NCBI RefSeq assembly: GCF_003710105.1
Contig: NZ_CP033325.1
Span: 2,480,001 to 2,544,000, forward strand
DNA: 64,000 nt
DNA from: Georgenia faecalis
GTDB taxonomy: Bacteria; Actinomycetota; Actinomycetes; Actinomycetales; Actinomycetaceae
Reading direction: 5' to 3'
The notes under the pieces are model-generated. The model did no database searches. It was not told the origin of the DNA and saw nothing but the letters and a program-made list of their open reading frames with translations. Of the stretch, positions 42,204 through 49,540 are shown piece after piece. The position numbers and the translations under genes were made by a program. The number at the start of each line of letters is the position of its first letter. Position 1 is the stretch's first letter.

Positions 42204-42248
42204 GTCAATGTTGATTGACCCCACTGGCCTACGTCAACTACGGTTGAC
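42204..42248 (+). promoter_or_regulatory. Twin palindromes and promoter of a leaderless unit
   Basis: GTCAAT-gttg-ATTGAC (42204-42219) and GTCAAC-tacg-GTTGAC (42233-42248), both with perfect 6-bp arms and 4-bp centres, 29 bp apart. TTGACC (42215-42220), 18-nt spacer, TACGGT (42239-42244) place the transcript start at about 42251, the GTG of the next frame. Confidence 0.6.
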
Positions 42249-42250
42249 AA

Positions 42251-42388
42251 GTGGAGTTCACGCACCTGAGCGAGGCCATGAGCGCGATCGCCGACGAGGA
42301 CCCGCTCACGGGGTTGGGTGAGGTTGCCCAGCGGCGCAGCGAGCTGGAACGAGTCGCCGGTCGTGGCCTGCTCGGCGGTCGAGGATGA
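42251..42388 (+). CDS. 45-aa leaderless small ORF, possible truncated regulator
   Basis: A GTG-initiated frame of 45 codons (VEFTHLSEAMSAIADEDPLT...) with no ribosome-binding site; the predicted transcript begins at the start codon. The HLSEAM..IADEDPLTGL..VAQRR..L pattern resembles the N-terminal helices of small actinobacterial HTH proteins (from memory), but the DNA-binding part is missing and the frame ends after GLLGGRG. Its stop overlaps the ATG of the hydrolase gene (ATGA). It is either a real coupling peptide or the remnant of a regulator whose operators are still visible upstream. Confidence 0.5.
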   Translation: MEFTHLSEAMSAIADEDPLTGLGEVAQRRSELERVAGRGLLGGRG

Positions 42389-43371
42389 CCCCCCTGGATC
42401 CCGGGGACGAGCACCTCGCCTCGCGCACCGGCGAGCTCTTGGGATCCCGGCACCCGGTCTTCGCCGTCGCGACCGTGAGCGGGTCCGCCGTGAGCGTCGC
42501 CAGCCGCGGCGCCGGTGTTGACGCGGACTTCGAGATCGCCTCGATCTCCAAGGGACTCACCGGCCTGCTGTACGCGGACGCGTGCGATCGCCACGAGATC
42601 TCACCGGAGTCCACTCTCGGCGACCTGTTGCCGCTGGGCGACGTCCCCGCAGCCGGAGTGACCCTGGGCTCGCTCAGCACCCATCGGTCCGGCCTGCCCA
42701 GCGTGCCGCGGTCGGCACAGCCCCTGCGCCGGACGATCGCCCTGTGGCGGCACGGGTCCAACCCGTACGGGGAGAGCCGGGAGGAGCTGTTGGCTCATGC
42801 CCGCGGCGTCCGGCTCGGCTCACCCCGCACCCGTTACTCCAACGTCGGCTTCGCGCTGCTCGGTCACGCCATCGCCGGCGCAGCCGGAATGGCCTTCGTC
42901 GACGTCGTCCGATCTCGACTGACCAGGCCGCTCGGGCTGGAGCACCTCTACCTGCCGGCGACGGTCGATGAGCTGCGGCCGGCCGCCGTCACCGGACGAA
43001 GCCGGCGGGGTGCGGCGCGCGAGCCGTGGACGGGAGAGGCATGGGCGCCGGCAGGGGGCGTGCGGGCGTCCATCCTGGACATGGCCCGGCTGACGGCGGC
43101 GCTGCTCGACACCTCCACGCCAGGGGTTGCCGCCCTCGACCCGGTCGCTCCGCTCGGCAGCAGGACGCAGATCGGAGCGGGTTGGGTCGTGACGGAGGTC
43201 GACGGCCGCACGATCACCTGGCACAACGGCGGATCTGGCGGCTTTCGCTCCTGGCTCGGCGTCGACCGTGCCGCGGGAACCGGGGTGGTCATCCTCTCGG
43301 CCACGGCCGCATCGGTCGACCGGCCTGGGTTCGCTCTCCTGGCCGAGATCACGCGAGCGAAGGTGCCATGA
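42385..43371 (+). CDS. Serine hydrolase, beta-lactamase/penicillin-binding-protein-like (class C fold)
   Basis: A 328-residue serine hydrolase of Pfam Beta-lactamase type. Motif 1 SISK with nucleophile S53 and K56, motif 2 YSN with Y151 and N153, and HNGGSGG near residue 280 in the place of the KTG box. No signal peptide is seen, so it acts in the cytosol, more like an esterase or D-aminopeptidase than a resistance beta-lactamase. It is translationally coupled to the 45-aa frame before it, and ends in a hairpin. Confidence 0.87.
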   Translation: MTPLDPGDEHLASRTGELLGSRHPVFAVATVSGSAVSVASRGAGVDADFEIASISKGLTGLLYADACDRHEISPESTLGDLLPLGDVPAAGVTLGSLSTHRSGLPSVPRSAQPLRRTIALWRHGSNPYGESREELLAHARGVRLGSPRTRYSNVGFALLGHAIAGAAGMAFVDVVRSRLTRPLGLEHLYLPATVDELRPAAVTGRSRRGAAREPWTGEAWAPAGGVRASILDMARLTAALLDTSTPGVAALDPVAPLGSRTQIGAGWVVTEVDGRTITWHNGGSGGFRSWLGVDRAAGTGVVILSATAASVDRPGFALLAEITRAKVP

Positions 43372-43397
43372 GCCGGGTGGTCCGGGAGCAACTGACA

Positions 43398-43436
43398 GGC
43401 CCCCGGTCCCGCGGCGGGTGCCGCGGGCCGGGGGCC
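43398..43436 (+). terminator. Terminator after the hydrolase gene
   Basis: Stem of about 17 bp with one bulge (43398-43415 with about 43420-43436) and short loop, between convergent genes. Confidence 0.75.
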
Positions 43437-43471
43437 GTGGTCGTCGTCAGCGCCCTTGGGCGCCATGCGTC

Positions 43472-43621
43472 CTAGCGGCCGCGGTTCTTCCGGCGCTGGC
43501 TGAGCTTGCCGACCAGCTCCTTGGCCTTGCGCTGGTTCTCCGGCTTGGCGGCCTCGCGGCGCACGATCTGCATCGCCTTGACAGCGATGCCCCCTCGGAC
43601 GGCCTTCCTCAGGAACCCCAT
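43472..43621 (-). CDS. Small basic protein (49 aa)
   Basis: A frame missed by length filters: MGFLRKAVRGGIAVKAMQIV, then an Arg/Lys/Glu-rich helix ending RRKNRGR, net strongly positive. GGAGAGGAGGG lies 6-16 nt upstream, one of the best ribosome-binding sites in the window, which supports translation. I do not recognise a family; small basic proteins of this kind occur in actinobacteria near transport genes. It may bind nucleic acid or membranes. It lies 90 bp downstream of tusA on the same strand. Confidence 0.7.
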   Translation of the reverse strand: MGFLRKAVRGGIAVKAMQIVRREAAKPENQRKAKELVGKLSQRRKNRGR

Positions 43622-43711
43622 GGGGACCCTCCTCTCCGTGCAGTCCGCACCGCGGTGGTGCGTCGATCCTGTGACGCTACGAGAGCGCCTCGCCGCCCGC
43701 CACCGGTGCGC

Positions 43712-43936
43712 TCACGCCTTCTGCACCGTGATGGTCCAGCTGGCGTCGCCCAGCCGGTCGAAGTGCGTCACGGGGTAGCCGTTCTGGGCCGCCCACCGCG
43801 GGATCGCGTCGGTCGCCTGGGTGCAGTCGAAGTTGATGGTGAGGTGGTCGCCGTCGTCCAGTCCGGCGATGGCCTGCTTGGCCTCGACGAGCGGGAACGG
43901 GCAGACCTGGCCGTTGGTCTCCAGGGTGATGGGCAT
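43712..43936 (-). CDS. tusA: TusA-family sulfur carrier protein
   Basis: A 74-residue TusA/SirA fold protein. The active cysteine C12 sits in the family motif CPFP (C12-P13-F14-P15) at the start of helix 1 (GQVCPFPLVEAKQAI). TusA proteins accept sulfur as a persulfide. Genes of this type sit next to yeeE/tsuA in many genomes and are thought to take up sulfur from thiosulfate brought in by the partner. Here it follows the transporter by 13 bp on the same strand, so the two form an operon. Confidence 0.93.
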   Translation of the reverse strand: MPITLETNGQVCPFPLVEAKQAIAGLDDGDHLTINFDCTQATDAIPRWAAQNGYPVTHFDRLGDASWTITVQKA

Positions 43937-43949
43937 GGTGCGCTCCTTC

Positions 43950-45017
43950 TCAGACGCCCGCGAGGACGGGTGCGGGGGTGGACCCGGCGGCCGCGCTGGA
44001 GCGGTGCCGGAGGATGAACAGGTGGGTGGCCACGCCGGTGCCGAGGACCATGAAGGCGAAGGACAGCCACCCCTGGTAGGAGAACTGGGCGGTGTTGACC
44101 ATGGCGTTGCCGATGGTGCAGCCACCCGCGAGCGAGGCCCCGACCCCCATGAGGGCACCGCCGCTGACCGACCGCACCACGGTGGTCGCGTCCGGCACGC
44201 GGAGCCGGAACTCACCGCTCGCCTTGGCGGCGATGAAGGCGCCGACGAGGATGCCGAGGACGAGGAAGACGCCCCAGTCGACGAGCGCGACGTCGCCGGT
44301 GACGAGGAAGCTCACGAGGTTCGCCGACGGGGTGGTGACCCCCAGGCCGGCGTTCCGCCCGCTGGCCGCGCTGAGCGGCCAGGCCACGATGGCGATGAGG
44401 CCGATGAGCACCGCGGTGGCGAACGCGTGCCACGGCTTCTCCAGGAGCAGGTGCGCCAGGCCGGTGCGACGCGGCGGGAGGGTGGCGATCCGCAGCCTGG
44501 GCTCGGCGGCCAGGTGCCGGGCCGCGAGGGCGCCGACGCCGACCACGAGCGCGCCGACGAGCCACCACGGGGAGATGCCGAGGCTGTCGTGGATCGTCGT
44601 GACGGGGACGGTCTGCGCGCGGGCGGCGGCGGTGAGCTCGGCGAAGACCCCGTACTTCATCATCGCGGAGAAGCCCGCGTAGAACAGCAGGGCGAACCAG
44701 CTGCCGATGAGGCCCTCGCCCGAGCGGTAGAAGGTGCCGGTGGCGCAGCCGCCGGCCAGGACGATGGCGAAGCCGAAGATGAAACCGCCGACGACGGTCG
44801 CGGCGAGGGCCAGCTCGCCGGTGGCGAGCTCGATGACGCCCAGGGACTGCAGGGCGAACAGGCCCACGCTCTGGACGGCGATGACGATGAGGAAGGCGGT
44901 CATCCAGCGGGTCTGACGTCCGATCCAGACGTCACGGAAAGCGCCGGTGACGCAGAAGCGTCCGCGCTGGAGGGCGAAGCCGAGGGCGGCGCCCACGACG
45001 AGTCCGGTGAGGACCAT
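43950..45017 (-). CDS. tsuA: YeeE/YedE-type thiosulfate transporter (TsuA)
   Basis: A 355-residue membrane protein with about nine hydrophobic helices in two pseudo-repeats. The three conserved cysteines that line the thiosulfate path in the structurally known bacterial TsuA are present as C22 (GRFCVTG), C91 (LAGGCATG) and C300 (LAGGCTIGN). It imports thiosulfate for cysteine synthesis. The start at 45017 has GAAGGAA about 10 nt upstream. It is preceded by a 280-nt leader, a cysteine-rich leader peptide and a SAM-IV-like riboswitch. Confidence 0.93.
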   Translation of the reverse strand: MVLTGLVVGAALGFALQRGRFCVTGAFRDVWIGRQTRWMTAFLIVIAVQSVGLFALQSLGVIELATGELALAATVVGGFIFGFAIVLAGGCATGTFYRSGEGLIGSWFALLFYAGFSAMMKYGVFAELTAAARAQTVPVTTIHDSLGISPWWLVGALVVGVGALAARHLAAEPRLRIATLPPRRTGLAHLLLEKPWHAFATAVLIGLIAIVAWPLSAASGRNAGLGVTTPSANLVSFLVTGDVALVDWGVFLVLGILVGAFIAAKASGEFRLRVPDATTVVRSVSGGALMGVGASLAGGCTIGNAMVNTAQFSYQGWLSFAFMVLGTGVATHLFILRHRSSAAAGSTPAPVLAGV

Positions 45018-45300
45018 GGTGTGTGTTCCTTCGGTGAGCGACGGCGTCGTCCACGGCAGGCGCGTGGCGACGTACCGGCCAAGCCCGACGGCGGCCTCCC
45101 GCTCCGAGCGGCGGGGACGTGCCGTGGGCGTGCCGGCAGAGCGTGCCGGCGTCCGGTCTCGTGACGGGGCGACCCGTCAGGGGTGCCCGGCGTCAGCGGA
45201 CGGTGGTGCCGGCAGGATCACGCTGCGCCGAAGCAGCGGAGTGTGGCGCACGGAACCGGTGCGCCGGCCGGGGTCGGGACCTGCCAGAGGTGGCGAGAGG

Positions 45301-45387
45301 TCAGCGCCGACACTCGCACGTACACATGCACGCGGCCATGAGGGAGGAGGCGGTCGTCGCGCGCGGAGCAGCAGAGTTGATCTGCAT
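45301..45387 (-). CDS. Cysteine-rich 28-aa leader peptide
   Basis: A short frame starting at 45387 with GGGAGGA 6-12 nt upstream. The C-terminal third is CMCTCECRR, four cysteines within seven residues, right before the stop. This is the form of a cysteine-attenuation leader: ribosome speed over the Cys codons reports cysteinyl-tRNA levels. Cys-rich upstream frames with that role are known from mycobacterial sulfur operons. It lies between the riboswitch and tsuA. The 283 nt that follow (45018-45300) hold several 6-7 bp hairpins but no T-run, so the downstream switch could be Rho-dependent or translational. Confidence 0.72.
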   Translation of the reverse strand: MQINSAAPRATTASSLMAACMCTCECRR

Positions 45388-45401
45388 GGTGGTCCTCCCG
45401 T

Positions 45402-45513
45402 GGCTATCGCTTGCGGGAGCCCAGTGGCTCACCGCCTGGTCGTCACCCGGAGCACCCCACCGACCGGGGGGTTGCTGCCTGGCAAGCCGGGGCTGACACC
45501 AGGACTCATGACC
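45402..45513 (-). promoter_or_regulatory. SAM-IV-type riboswitch
   Basis: On the minus strand the segment opens with GGTCATGAG and contains AGCCCCGGCTTGCCAGGC, AGCAACC, GGTGGGGTGCTCCGGGTGA, GACCAGG and GCAAGCG in the order and spacing of the SAM-IV aptamer (as in the cryo-EM construct, recalled from memory). Stems keep pairing where bases differ: CCTGG/CCAGG, CCCC/GGGG, GAGCC/GGCTC, and the CCCCGG/CCGGG element. It ends 3-10 nt before the leader peptide's ribosome-binding site. The P1 stem has one A-C mismatch. It should sense S-adenosylmethionine. Confidence 0.83.
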
Positions 45514-45521
45514 GTGCCTGG

Positions 45522-45551
45522 ACGATAGGGGCGGCGCTCGTCGCCGGTCCA
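45522..45551 (-). promoter_or_regulatory. Promoter of the riboswitch-tsuA transcript
   Basis: On the minus strand TGGACC (45546-45551), 18-nt spacer, TATCGT (45522-45527). The expected start lies at about 45515, just before the riboswitch. Confidence 0.5.
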
Positions 45552-45583
45552 CCGGGGTCCGGGATGTGAGAAAGGCCCGCGGC

Positions 45584-45634
45584 GCCGTCGGCGGGGCGGC
45601 GTCGTCGGCGGGGCGGCGTCGTCGGCGGGGCGGC
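45584..45634. repeat. Three tandem 17-bp units
   Basis: Units at 45584-45600, 45601-45617 and 45618-45634 (GTCGTCGGCGGGGCGGC, one base different in the first) lie just downstream of the ATP-grasp gene and upstream of the riboswitch promoter. Confidence 0.9.
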
Positions 45635-45656
45635 GTCGTTCAGCGGCGCCCGAGGA

Positions 45657-46571
45657 TCACCAGAACACCCGTGCGGCGATCGCGTCGGCGAAGTTGTCCA
45701 GGGCGCCCGGCGCCGTGCCGAGGTAGAGGGAGGCGTCGACGAGCGAGACCTCCATGACCGTCGGCAGCCCCCCGTCGCCCTCGACGACGTCGACGCGGTT
45801 GAAGAGCAGCTGCGCGTCCCGCCCCATGCGGTCCTTCATGTAGCTGTGCACCGCCGCGCGGACCACCTCACCGAGGCGAAGCTCCTCCGGCGTGGGCTGG
45901 CGCGCGTGCGCCACCTCCCGCGGGGCGTTCTCACCGCTCTCGCGCGGGCCGTGGAGCATCGCCTCCTTCTCCACGGCGTGGGAGAGGATGCCGTTCATGT
46001 AGATGAGCGCCGTCTCGCCCCGCACGTCGACGGAGTCGAGGTAGCGCTGGACCATCACCGACCGGCCCTCGCTGAGGAGCGCGTACGCGTGCTGGATCGC
46101 CTTCATCCGCGAGGAGGCGTCGACGGCCGTGTAGCGGCCGGTGTCCCGCGCTCCGGCGGAGACCGCCGGCTTGACGACGAAGTCGCCCTGGGAGGGGAAC
46201 CGGGTGTGCACCTGGTGCTTGGTCAACCCGCGCTCCGGCTCCAACCACACGGTCCCGATCGTCGGCATCCCGCGCTGGGCCAGCTCGAGGAGGTAGTGCT
46301 TGTCCGTGTTCCAGGTGAGCACGTCGGCGTTGTTGAGGAGCTTGCGCATCGACCCCGCCCAGTTGAGGAAGTCGGCACGGCGCGTGGCGTAGTTGTGCAC
46401 GGACCGCACGATGACGATGCCCGCGTCGTCCCAGTCCATCGAGTCGTCGTCCCACGCCGCGACGCTCGGGTCGATGCCACGTTCGGCGAGAGCGTCGGGC
46501 AGCCCCTGCTCGTCGTCGTCGAGGCGGCCGGTCTCGGTGCAGGTGGCAAGCGTCACGCGTGGTTTCGGCAC
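45657..46571 (-). CDS. ATP-grasp-fold protein of unknown substrate
   Basis: A 304-residue protein of the ATP-grasp group resembling RimK/glutathione-synthetase-like enzymes. Seen: VTLATCTETGRLDDDEQGLP at the N-terminus, the central ATP-binding lysine region GDFVVKPAVSAGARDTGRY, MVQRYLDSVDVRGETALIYM, and the metal-binding RVDVVEGDGGLPTVMEVSLVD ending with LGTAPGALDNFADAI. Enzymes of this fold ligate an acid to an amine or thiol using ATP; the substrates are unknown. It starts at a GTG and has no operon partner. Confidence 0.85.
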   Translation of the reverse strand: MPKPRVTLATCTETGRLDDDEQGLPDALAERGIDPSVAAWDDDSMDWDDAGIVIVRSVHNYATRRADFLNWAGSMRKLLNNADVLTWNTDKHYLLELAQRGMPTIGTVWLEPERGLTKHQVHTRFPSQGDFVVKPAVSAGARDTGRYTAVDASSRMKAIQHAYALLSEGRSVMVQRYLDSVDVRGETALIYMNGILSHAVEKEAMLHGPRESGENAPREVAHARQPTPEELRLGEVVRAAVHSYMKDRMGRDAQLLFNRVDVVEGDGGLPTVMEVSLVDASLYLGTAPGALDNFADAIAARVFW

Positions 46572-46719
46572 GGAGCCAACTTAGCCGAGGCGCCGCTCCC
46601 GACGCGCCGCACCGCCCCGTGGCGCCCGGAGCTGCACTTGCCGGACCCTGCGCCGCAGGGTGGAATGGCCACGTCGCCGCGCCGGAACGGCGGCGGCAAC
46701 CGGGCAGGAACGAGGATCC

Positions 46720-47739
46720 ATGCGCGCAGGAATGGTGACGGTCGCGGCCGTGGTCCTCGTCCTCCTGGCGGGCTGCGCCGCCCAGGACGCGGGGGCCGGC
46801 GAGACCACCCGCCCGCCCAGCACCGGCGCGGCCGGCCCGGCGGACGGCTGCCAGCCGGTTGCCGGTGACGCCATCGTCGTCCTCGAGGACGACCTCCAGG
46901 TCTGGCCCGCGCAGAACGTCGTCCCCGCCATCTACCCCTTCGCCGTCGAGGCGCCACTCGTGGCCGCGCTCGACGCCGCCTCCGCCTCGCTCGACACCCA
47001 GACGCTGGCCGCACTCAACCGGTCGGTCGACGTCGACGGGCTGGCTCCAGGGGACGTCGGCGCGGCGTACGTCGCCGACGCCCGGATCCCGGTGACGGAC
47101 ACGGGTGGCTCCGGTCCCGTCGTCGTCGGTGCCGGCGGCACGTCGGAGTCCGCGGTCCTCGCTCACATCTACGCCGGTGTCCTCGCCCAGGCGGGGTACG
47201 AGCCCGAGGTGCGGGTGGTCGGCGAGCGCGAGATCGCCGTCCCGGCGCTCACCACCGGGGAGATCACCGTCGTGCCCGAGTACACCGGCGCACTGCAGGC
47301 GTACCTGCAGTCGGTCCCCGACCCCGACGCCCCCGGGAGCAGCCCCGCCGCGACCGAACCGACCGGGGAGCCCGTGGCGAGCACGCCCGAGGCGCTGAGC
47401 GGCCTGGGCGAGCGCGTGGGCCTGGCGTTCGGCACCCCCTCCCCCGCCCGGCGTGACCTCGCCATCGCCGTGACGACGACGTTCGCCGAGGAGCACGGCG
47501 TCTCCACCCTCAGCGACCTCGCCGAGGCATGCCGCGGGGGCGTCATCCTCGGCGGGCCGCCGACCCTGGCCGACCGCGCGGTCGAGCTGCCCGAGCTCGA
47601 GGAGGCCTACGGCCTCACGGTCTCGCGGTACACCTCCCTCGACGACGGCGGTCCGCTGACGAAGTCCGCCCTCAAGTCCGGGCAGGTGGCGCTGGGCCTC
47701 GTCTACACCACCGACGCCGCCCTCGCCCCGACCGGCTGA
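46720..47739 (+). CDS. OpuAC/ProX-like substrate-binding lipoprotein, apparently circularly permuted
   Basis: A 339-residue lipoprotein: signal peptide with lipobox LAGC (C19). Residues about 48-120 (VVLEDDLQVWPAQNVVPAIY, LAALNRSVDVDGLAPGDV) match what is normally the C-terminal end of glycine-betaine/choline-binding OpuAC proteins. From about 132 the normal N-terminal part follows (VVVGAGGTSESAVLAHIYAG, GEITVVPEYTGALQAYLQ), and the protein ends at LGLVYTTDAALAPTG, exactly where the usual sequence would continue into VVLEDD. No permease or ATPase gene is adjacent, so it is an orphan binding protein. The start at 46720 follows GGAACGAGGA. Confidence 0.82.
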   Translation: MRAGMVTVAAVVLVLLAGCAAQDAGAGETTRPPSTGAAGPADGCQPVAGDAIVVLEDDLQVWPAQNVVPAIYPFAVEAPLVAALDAASASLDTQTLAALNRSVDVDGLAPGDVGAAYVADARIPVTDTGGSGPVVVGAGGTSESAVLAHIYAGVLAQAGYEPEVRVVGEREIAVPALTTGEITVVPEYTGALQAYLQSVPDPDAPGSSPAATEPTGEPVASTPEALSGLGERVGLAFGTPSPARRDLAIAVTTTFAEEHGVSTLSDLAEACRGGVILGGPPTLADRAVELPELEEAYGLTVSRYTSLDDGGPLTKSALKSGQVALGLVYTTDAALAPTG

Positions 47740-47854
47740 CCTCGCCCGCAGCCTCCGCCCGGGCGGGCGGGGCGGCCCGGAGTGATCACGCTCACGCCCG
47801 ACCGGCTCGCCCCGACCTCCACGACGGTGGTAACGTTCCTGACTGTTCGCCAAC

Positions 47855-47930
<76 letters not shown>

Positions 47931-47936
47931 CCACCG

Positions 47937-47969
47937 CAGGCCAGCAGTCCCACCCGGGCTGCTGGCCTG
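47937..47969. terminator. Terminator after tRNA-Lys
   Basis: Perfect 11-bp stem (47937-47947 with 47959-47969), 11-nt loop, between tRNA-Lys (+) and the DUF998 gene (-). Confidence 0.7.
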
Positions 47970-48027
47970 TGGCATGTCCGGACCGGCTCCCCCGGGCTCC
48001 CCGCGCCGGGCTCCCCGGCCCGCTCGG

Positions 48028-48738
48028 TCAGCCGCGTGACGCCCGTGCCCGGCGCAGGAGCACGAGGGCGACGACCGGCAGCCACAGGTAGCTGGGCCAG
48101 AACCCCAGCCGCTCCCACACGCCCCCCAGCTCGGGGCTCGTCGCGGTGACGAGGAAGACGACCGATCCGGCGAGAGACGCGAGGCCCACGACGGCGGTCG
48201 CGGTCCCCAGCCCCGGGGCCATCCGACGCAGGCACCCCGCGAGGAGCAGCAGGGCGATCGGCATGGCGAAGAGCGAGGGGAGCGCCGCCACGGAGTGCAG
48301 GTCGAGGTCGCGGTCCACCGGCACGAAGCCCGTGGCCACGCTGCTGAGGCCGGCGACCACCCAGGCCACCGTCGAGGCGGCGGCCAGCCGCGGTCGCGGG
48401 AGGAACCGCCGCAGCAGCACGGCTCCGACGGCGAGCAGGAGGCCGAAGACGATGAAGCTCCCGTTGACCAGGGCGTGCAGCGGCGAGCAGACCTCCACGG
48501 CGCCGTAGGGGTAGTCGATGCTCGTGCAGGTCGTCGCGCCGAGGTCGCTGATGGTCTGGTCGAGCAGGCTGTAAGGGGCGCTCGAGCGCGCCGCGGCGAC
48601 CAGCTCAGCCACCACGTAAAGCGGCTGTACGAGCCAGGCCGACGCCCCGAGGACGAGCGCCAGCCGGTGGCCGTCGTCGGCCCCCCGTGGAGAGGCCTTC
48701 GTCGAGGGGACCTGACCACCTGTCCGCGCGGGAGCCAT
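48028..48738 (-). CDS. DUF998 membrane protein
   Basis: A 236-residue integral membrane protein with six hydrophobic segments. After a basic N-terminus come LVLGASAWLVQPLYVVAELV, then SLLDQTISDLGATTC (the DUF998 signature DxTISDLG), LHALVNGSFIVFGLLLAVGAV, VATGFVPVD, and a C-terminal pair of helices. Function is unknown. The start at 48738 follows GGAAGG; a GTG at 48753 is also in frame. It sits between tRNA-Lys and a degenerate copy of the tRNA 3' end. Confidence 0.87.
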   Translation of the reverse strand: MAPARTGGQVPSTKASPRGADDGHRLALVLGASAWLVQPLYVVAELVAAARSSAPYSLLDQTISDLGATTCTSIDYPYGAVEVCSPLHALVNGSFIVFGLLLAVGAVLLRRFLPRPRLAAASTVAWVVAGLSSVATGFVPVDRDLDLHSVAALPSLFAMPIALLLLAGCLRRMAPGLGTATAVVGLASLAGSVVFLVTATSPELGGVWERLGFWPSYLWLPVVALVLLRRARASRG

Positions 48739-48780
48739 GCGCCTTCCTACCACTGAGCCACCGACGCGCGGACGCGATTG

Positions 48781-48814
48781 ACGGGTTGGGATTCACGAGC
48801 CCGATGGCGCACCA
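48781..48814 (+). other. Degenerate copy of the tRNA-Lys 3' end (possible att scar)
   Basis: ACGGGTTGGGATTCACGAGC followed by CCGATGGCGCACCA aligns with the T-arm and acceptor end of tRNA-Lys at 47897-47930 with a few indels; the last 12 bases GATGGCGCACCA are identical. On the other strand 48747-48760 reads GGCTCAGTGGTAGG, like a tRNA D-arm. No complete tRNA folds here. Confidence 0.5.
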
Positions 48815-48871
48815 TGAAGCCCCGCCCGGCCCGCCGGGCAGGCCCTCGTCCATCCCCCTTGAGGAGGCACC

Positions 48872-49348
48872 GTGCCCACGCTCTCCGCCGGCGACACCGC
48901 CCCGGACTTCACCCTGCCGACCGCCGACGGCGGCACGGTCAGCCTCGCCGAGCTGCGCACCGGCGCGACCTCCGGCGTCGTCGTGTACTTCTACCCGGCT
49001 GCGGGCACGCCCGGGTGCACCACGCAGGCCTGCGACTTCCGCGACAGCCTCGCCGGCCTCCAGGCGAGCGGCTACGCCGTCGTCGGCGTCTCCCCCGACC
49101 CGCAGCCCGCGCTCGCGCGCTTCGCCGAGAAGGAGGGGCTGACGTTCCCGCTCGCCTCCGACCCCGAGCACGAGGTCGCCGAGGCCTACGGCGCGTGGGG
49201 CGAGAAGAAGAACTACGGGCGCACCTACACCGGCATCATCCGCTCCACGGTCGTCGTCGACCCGGCCGGCACCGTGACGCTGGCGCAGCACAACGTCAAG
49301 GCGACGGGCCACGTGGCCAGGCTTCGTCGCGAGCTCGGGATCGACTAG
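48872..49348 (+). CDS. bcp: Thioredoxin-dependent peroxiredoxin (Bcp/PrxQ)
   Basis: A 158-residue peroxiredoxin of the Bcp/PrxQ class that reduces organic peroxides and H2O2. Peroxidatic C49 in GTPGCTTQACDFRD with the resolving C54 five residues later, the atypical 2-Cys pattern. GVSPDPQPALARFAEKEGL and TGIIRSTVVVDPAGTV are family segments. The GTG start follows GAGGAGG. Single gene, followed by tRNA-Leu. Confidence 0.95.
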   Translation: MPTLSAGDTAPDFTLPTADGGTVSLAELRTGATSGVVVYFYPAAGTPGCTTQACDFRDSLAGLQASGYAVVGVSPDPQPALARFAEKEGLTFPLASDPEHEVAEAYGAWGEKKNYGRTYTGIIRSTVVVDPAGTVTLAQHNVKATGHVARLRRELGID

Positions 49349-49376
49349 CGTCGAGCACGGCCGGTCTCCCGGCCAC

Positions 49377-49458
49377 GCGCGAGTGGCGTAATTGGCAGCC
49401 GCGCCAGGTTTAGGTCCTGGTGTCCTCGGACGTGCGGGTTCGAGTCCCGCCTCGCGCA
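49377..49458 (+). tRNA. tRNA-Leu (anticodon TAG)
   Basis: Acceptor GCGCGAG (49377-49383) pairs with CTCGCGC (49451-49457); anticodon loop TTTAGGT gives TAG; a long variable arm (GTGTCCTCGGACGT) marks a class II tRNA. CCA is not encoded. Confidence 0.95.
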
Positions 49459-49540
49459 CGACCCCCGGGCGGTGCCCCCGCCCGGCAGCGATGCGAAGGA
49501 GGCGTGCCGTGGCACTGCGCAGGACGGGAGGGGTGCGGGC

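Noticed and set aside
42385-43371. Antibiotic-resistance beta-lactamase
   Set aside because: No signal peptide and a changed third motif (HNGG); more likely an esterase or peptidase of the same fold.
48740-48814. A complete tRNA gene
   Set aside because: D-arm-like and T-arm-like pieces lie on opposite strands and no cloverleaf forms; kept only as a possible scar.
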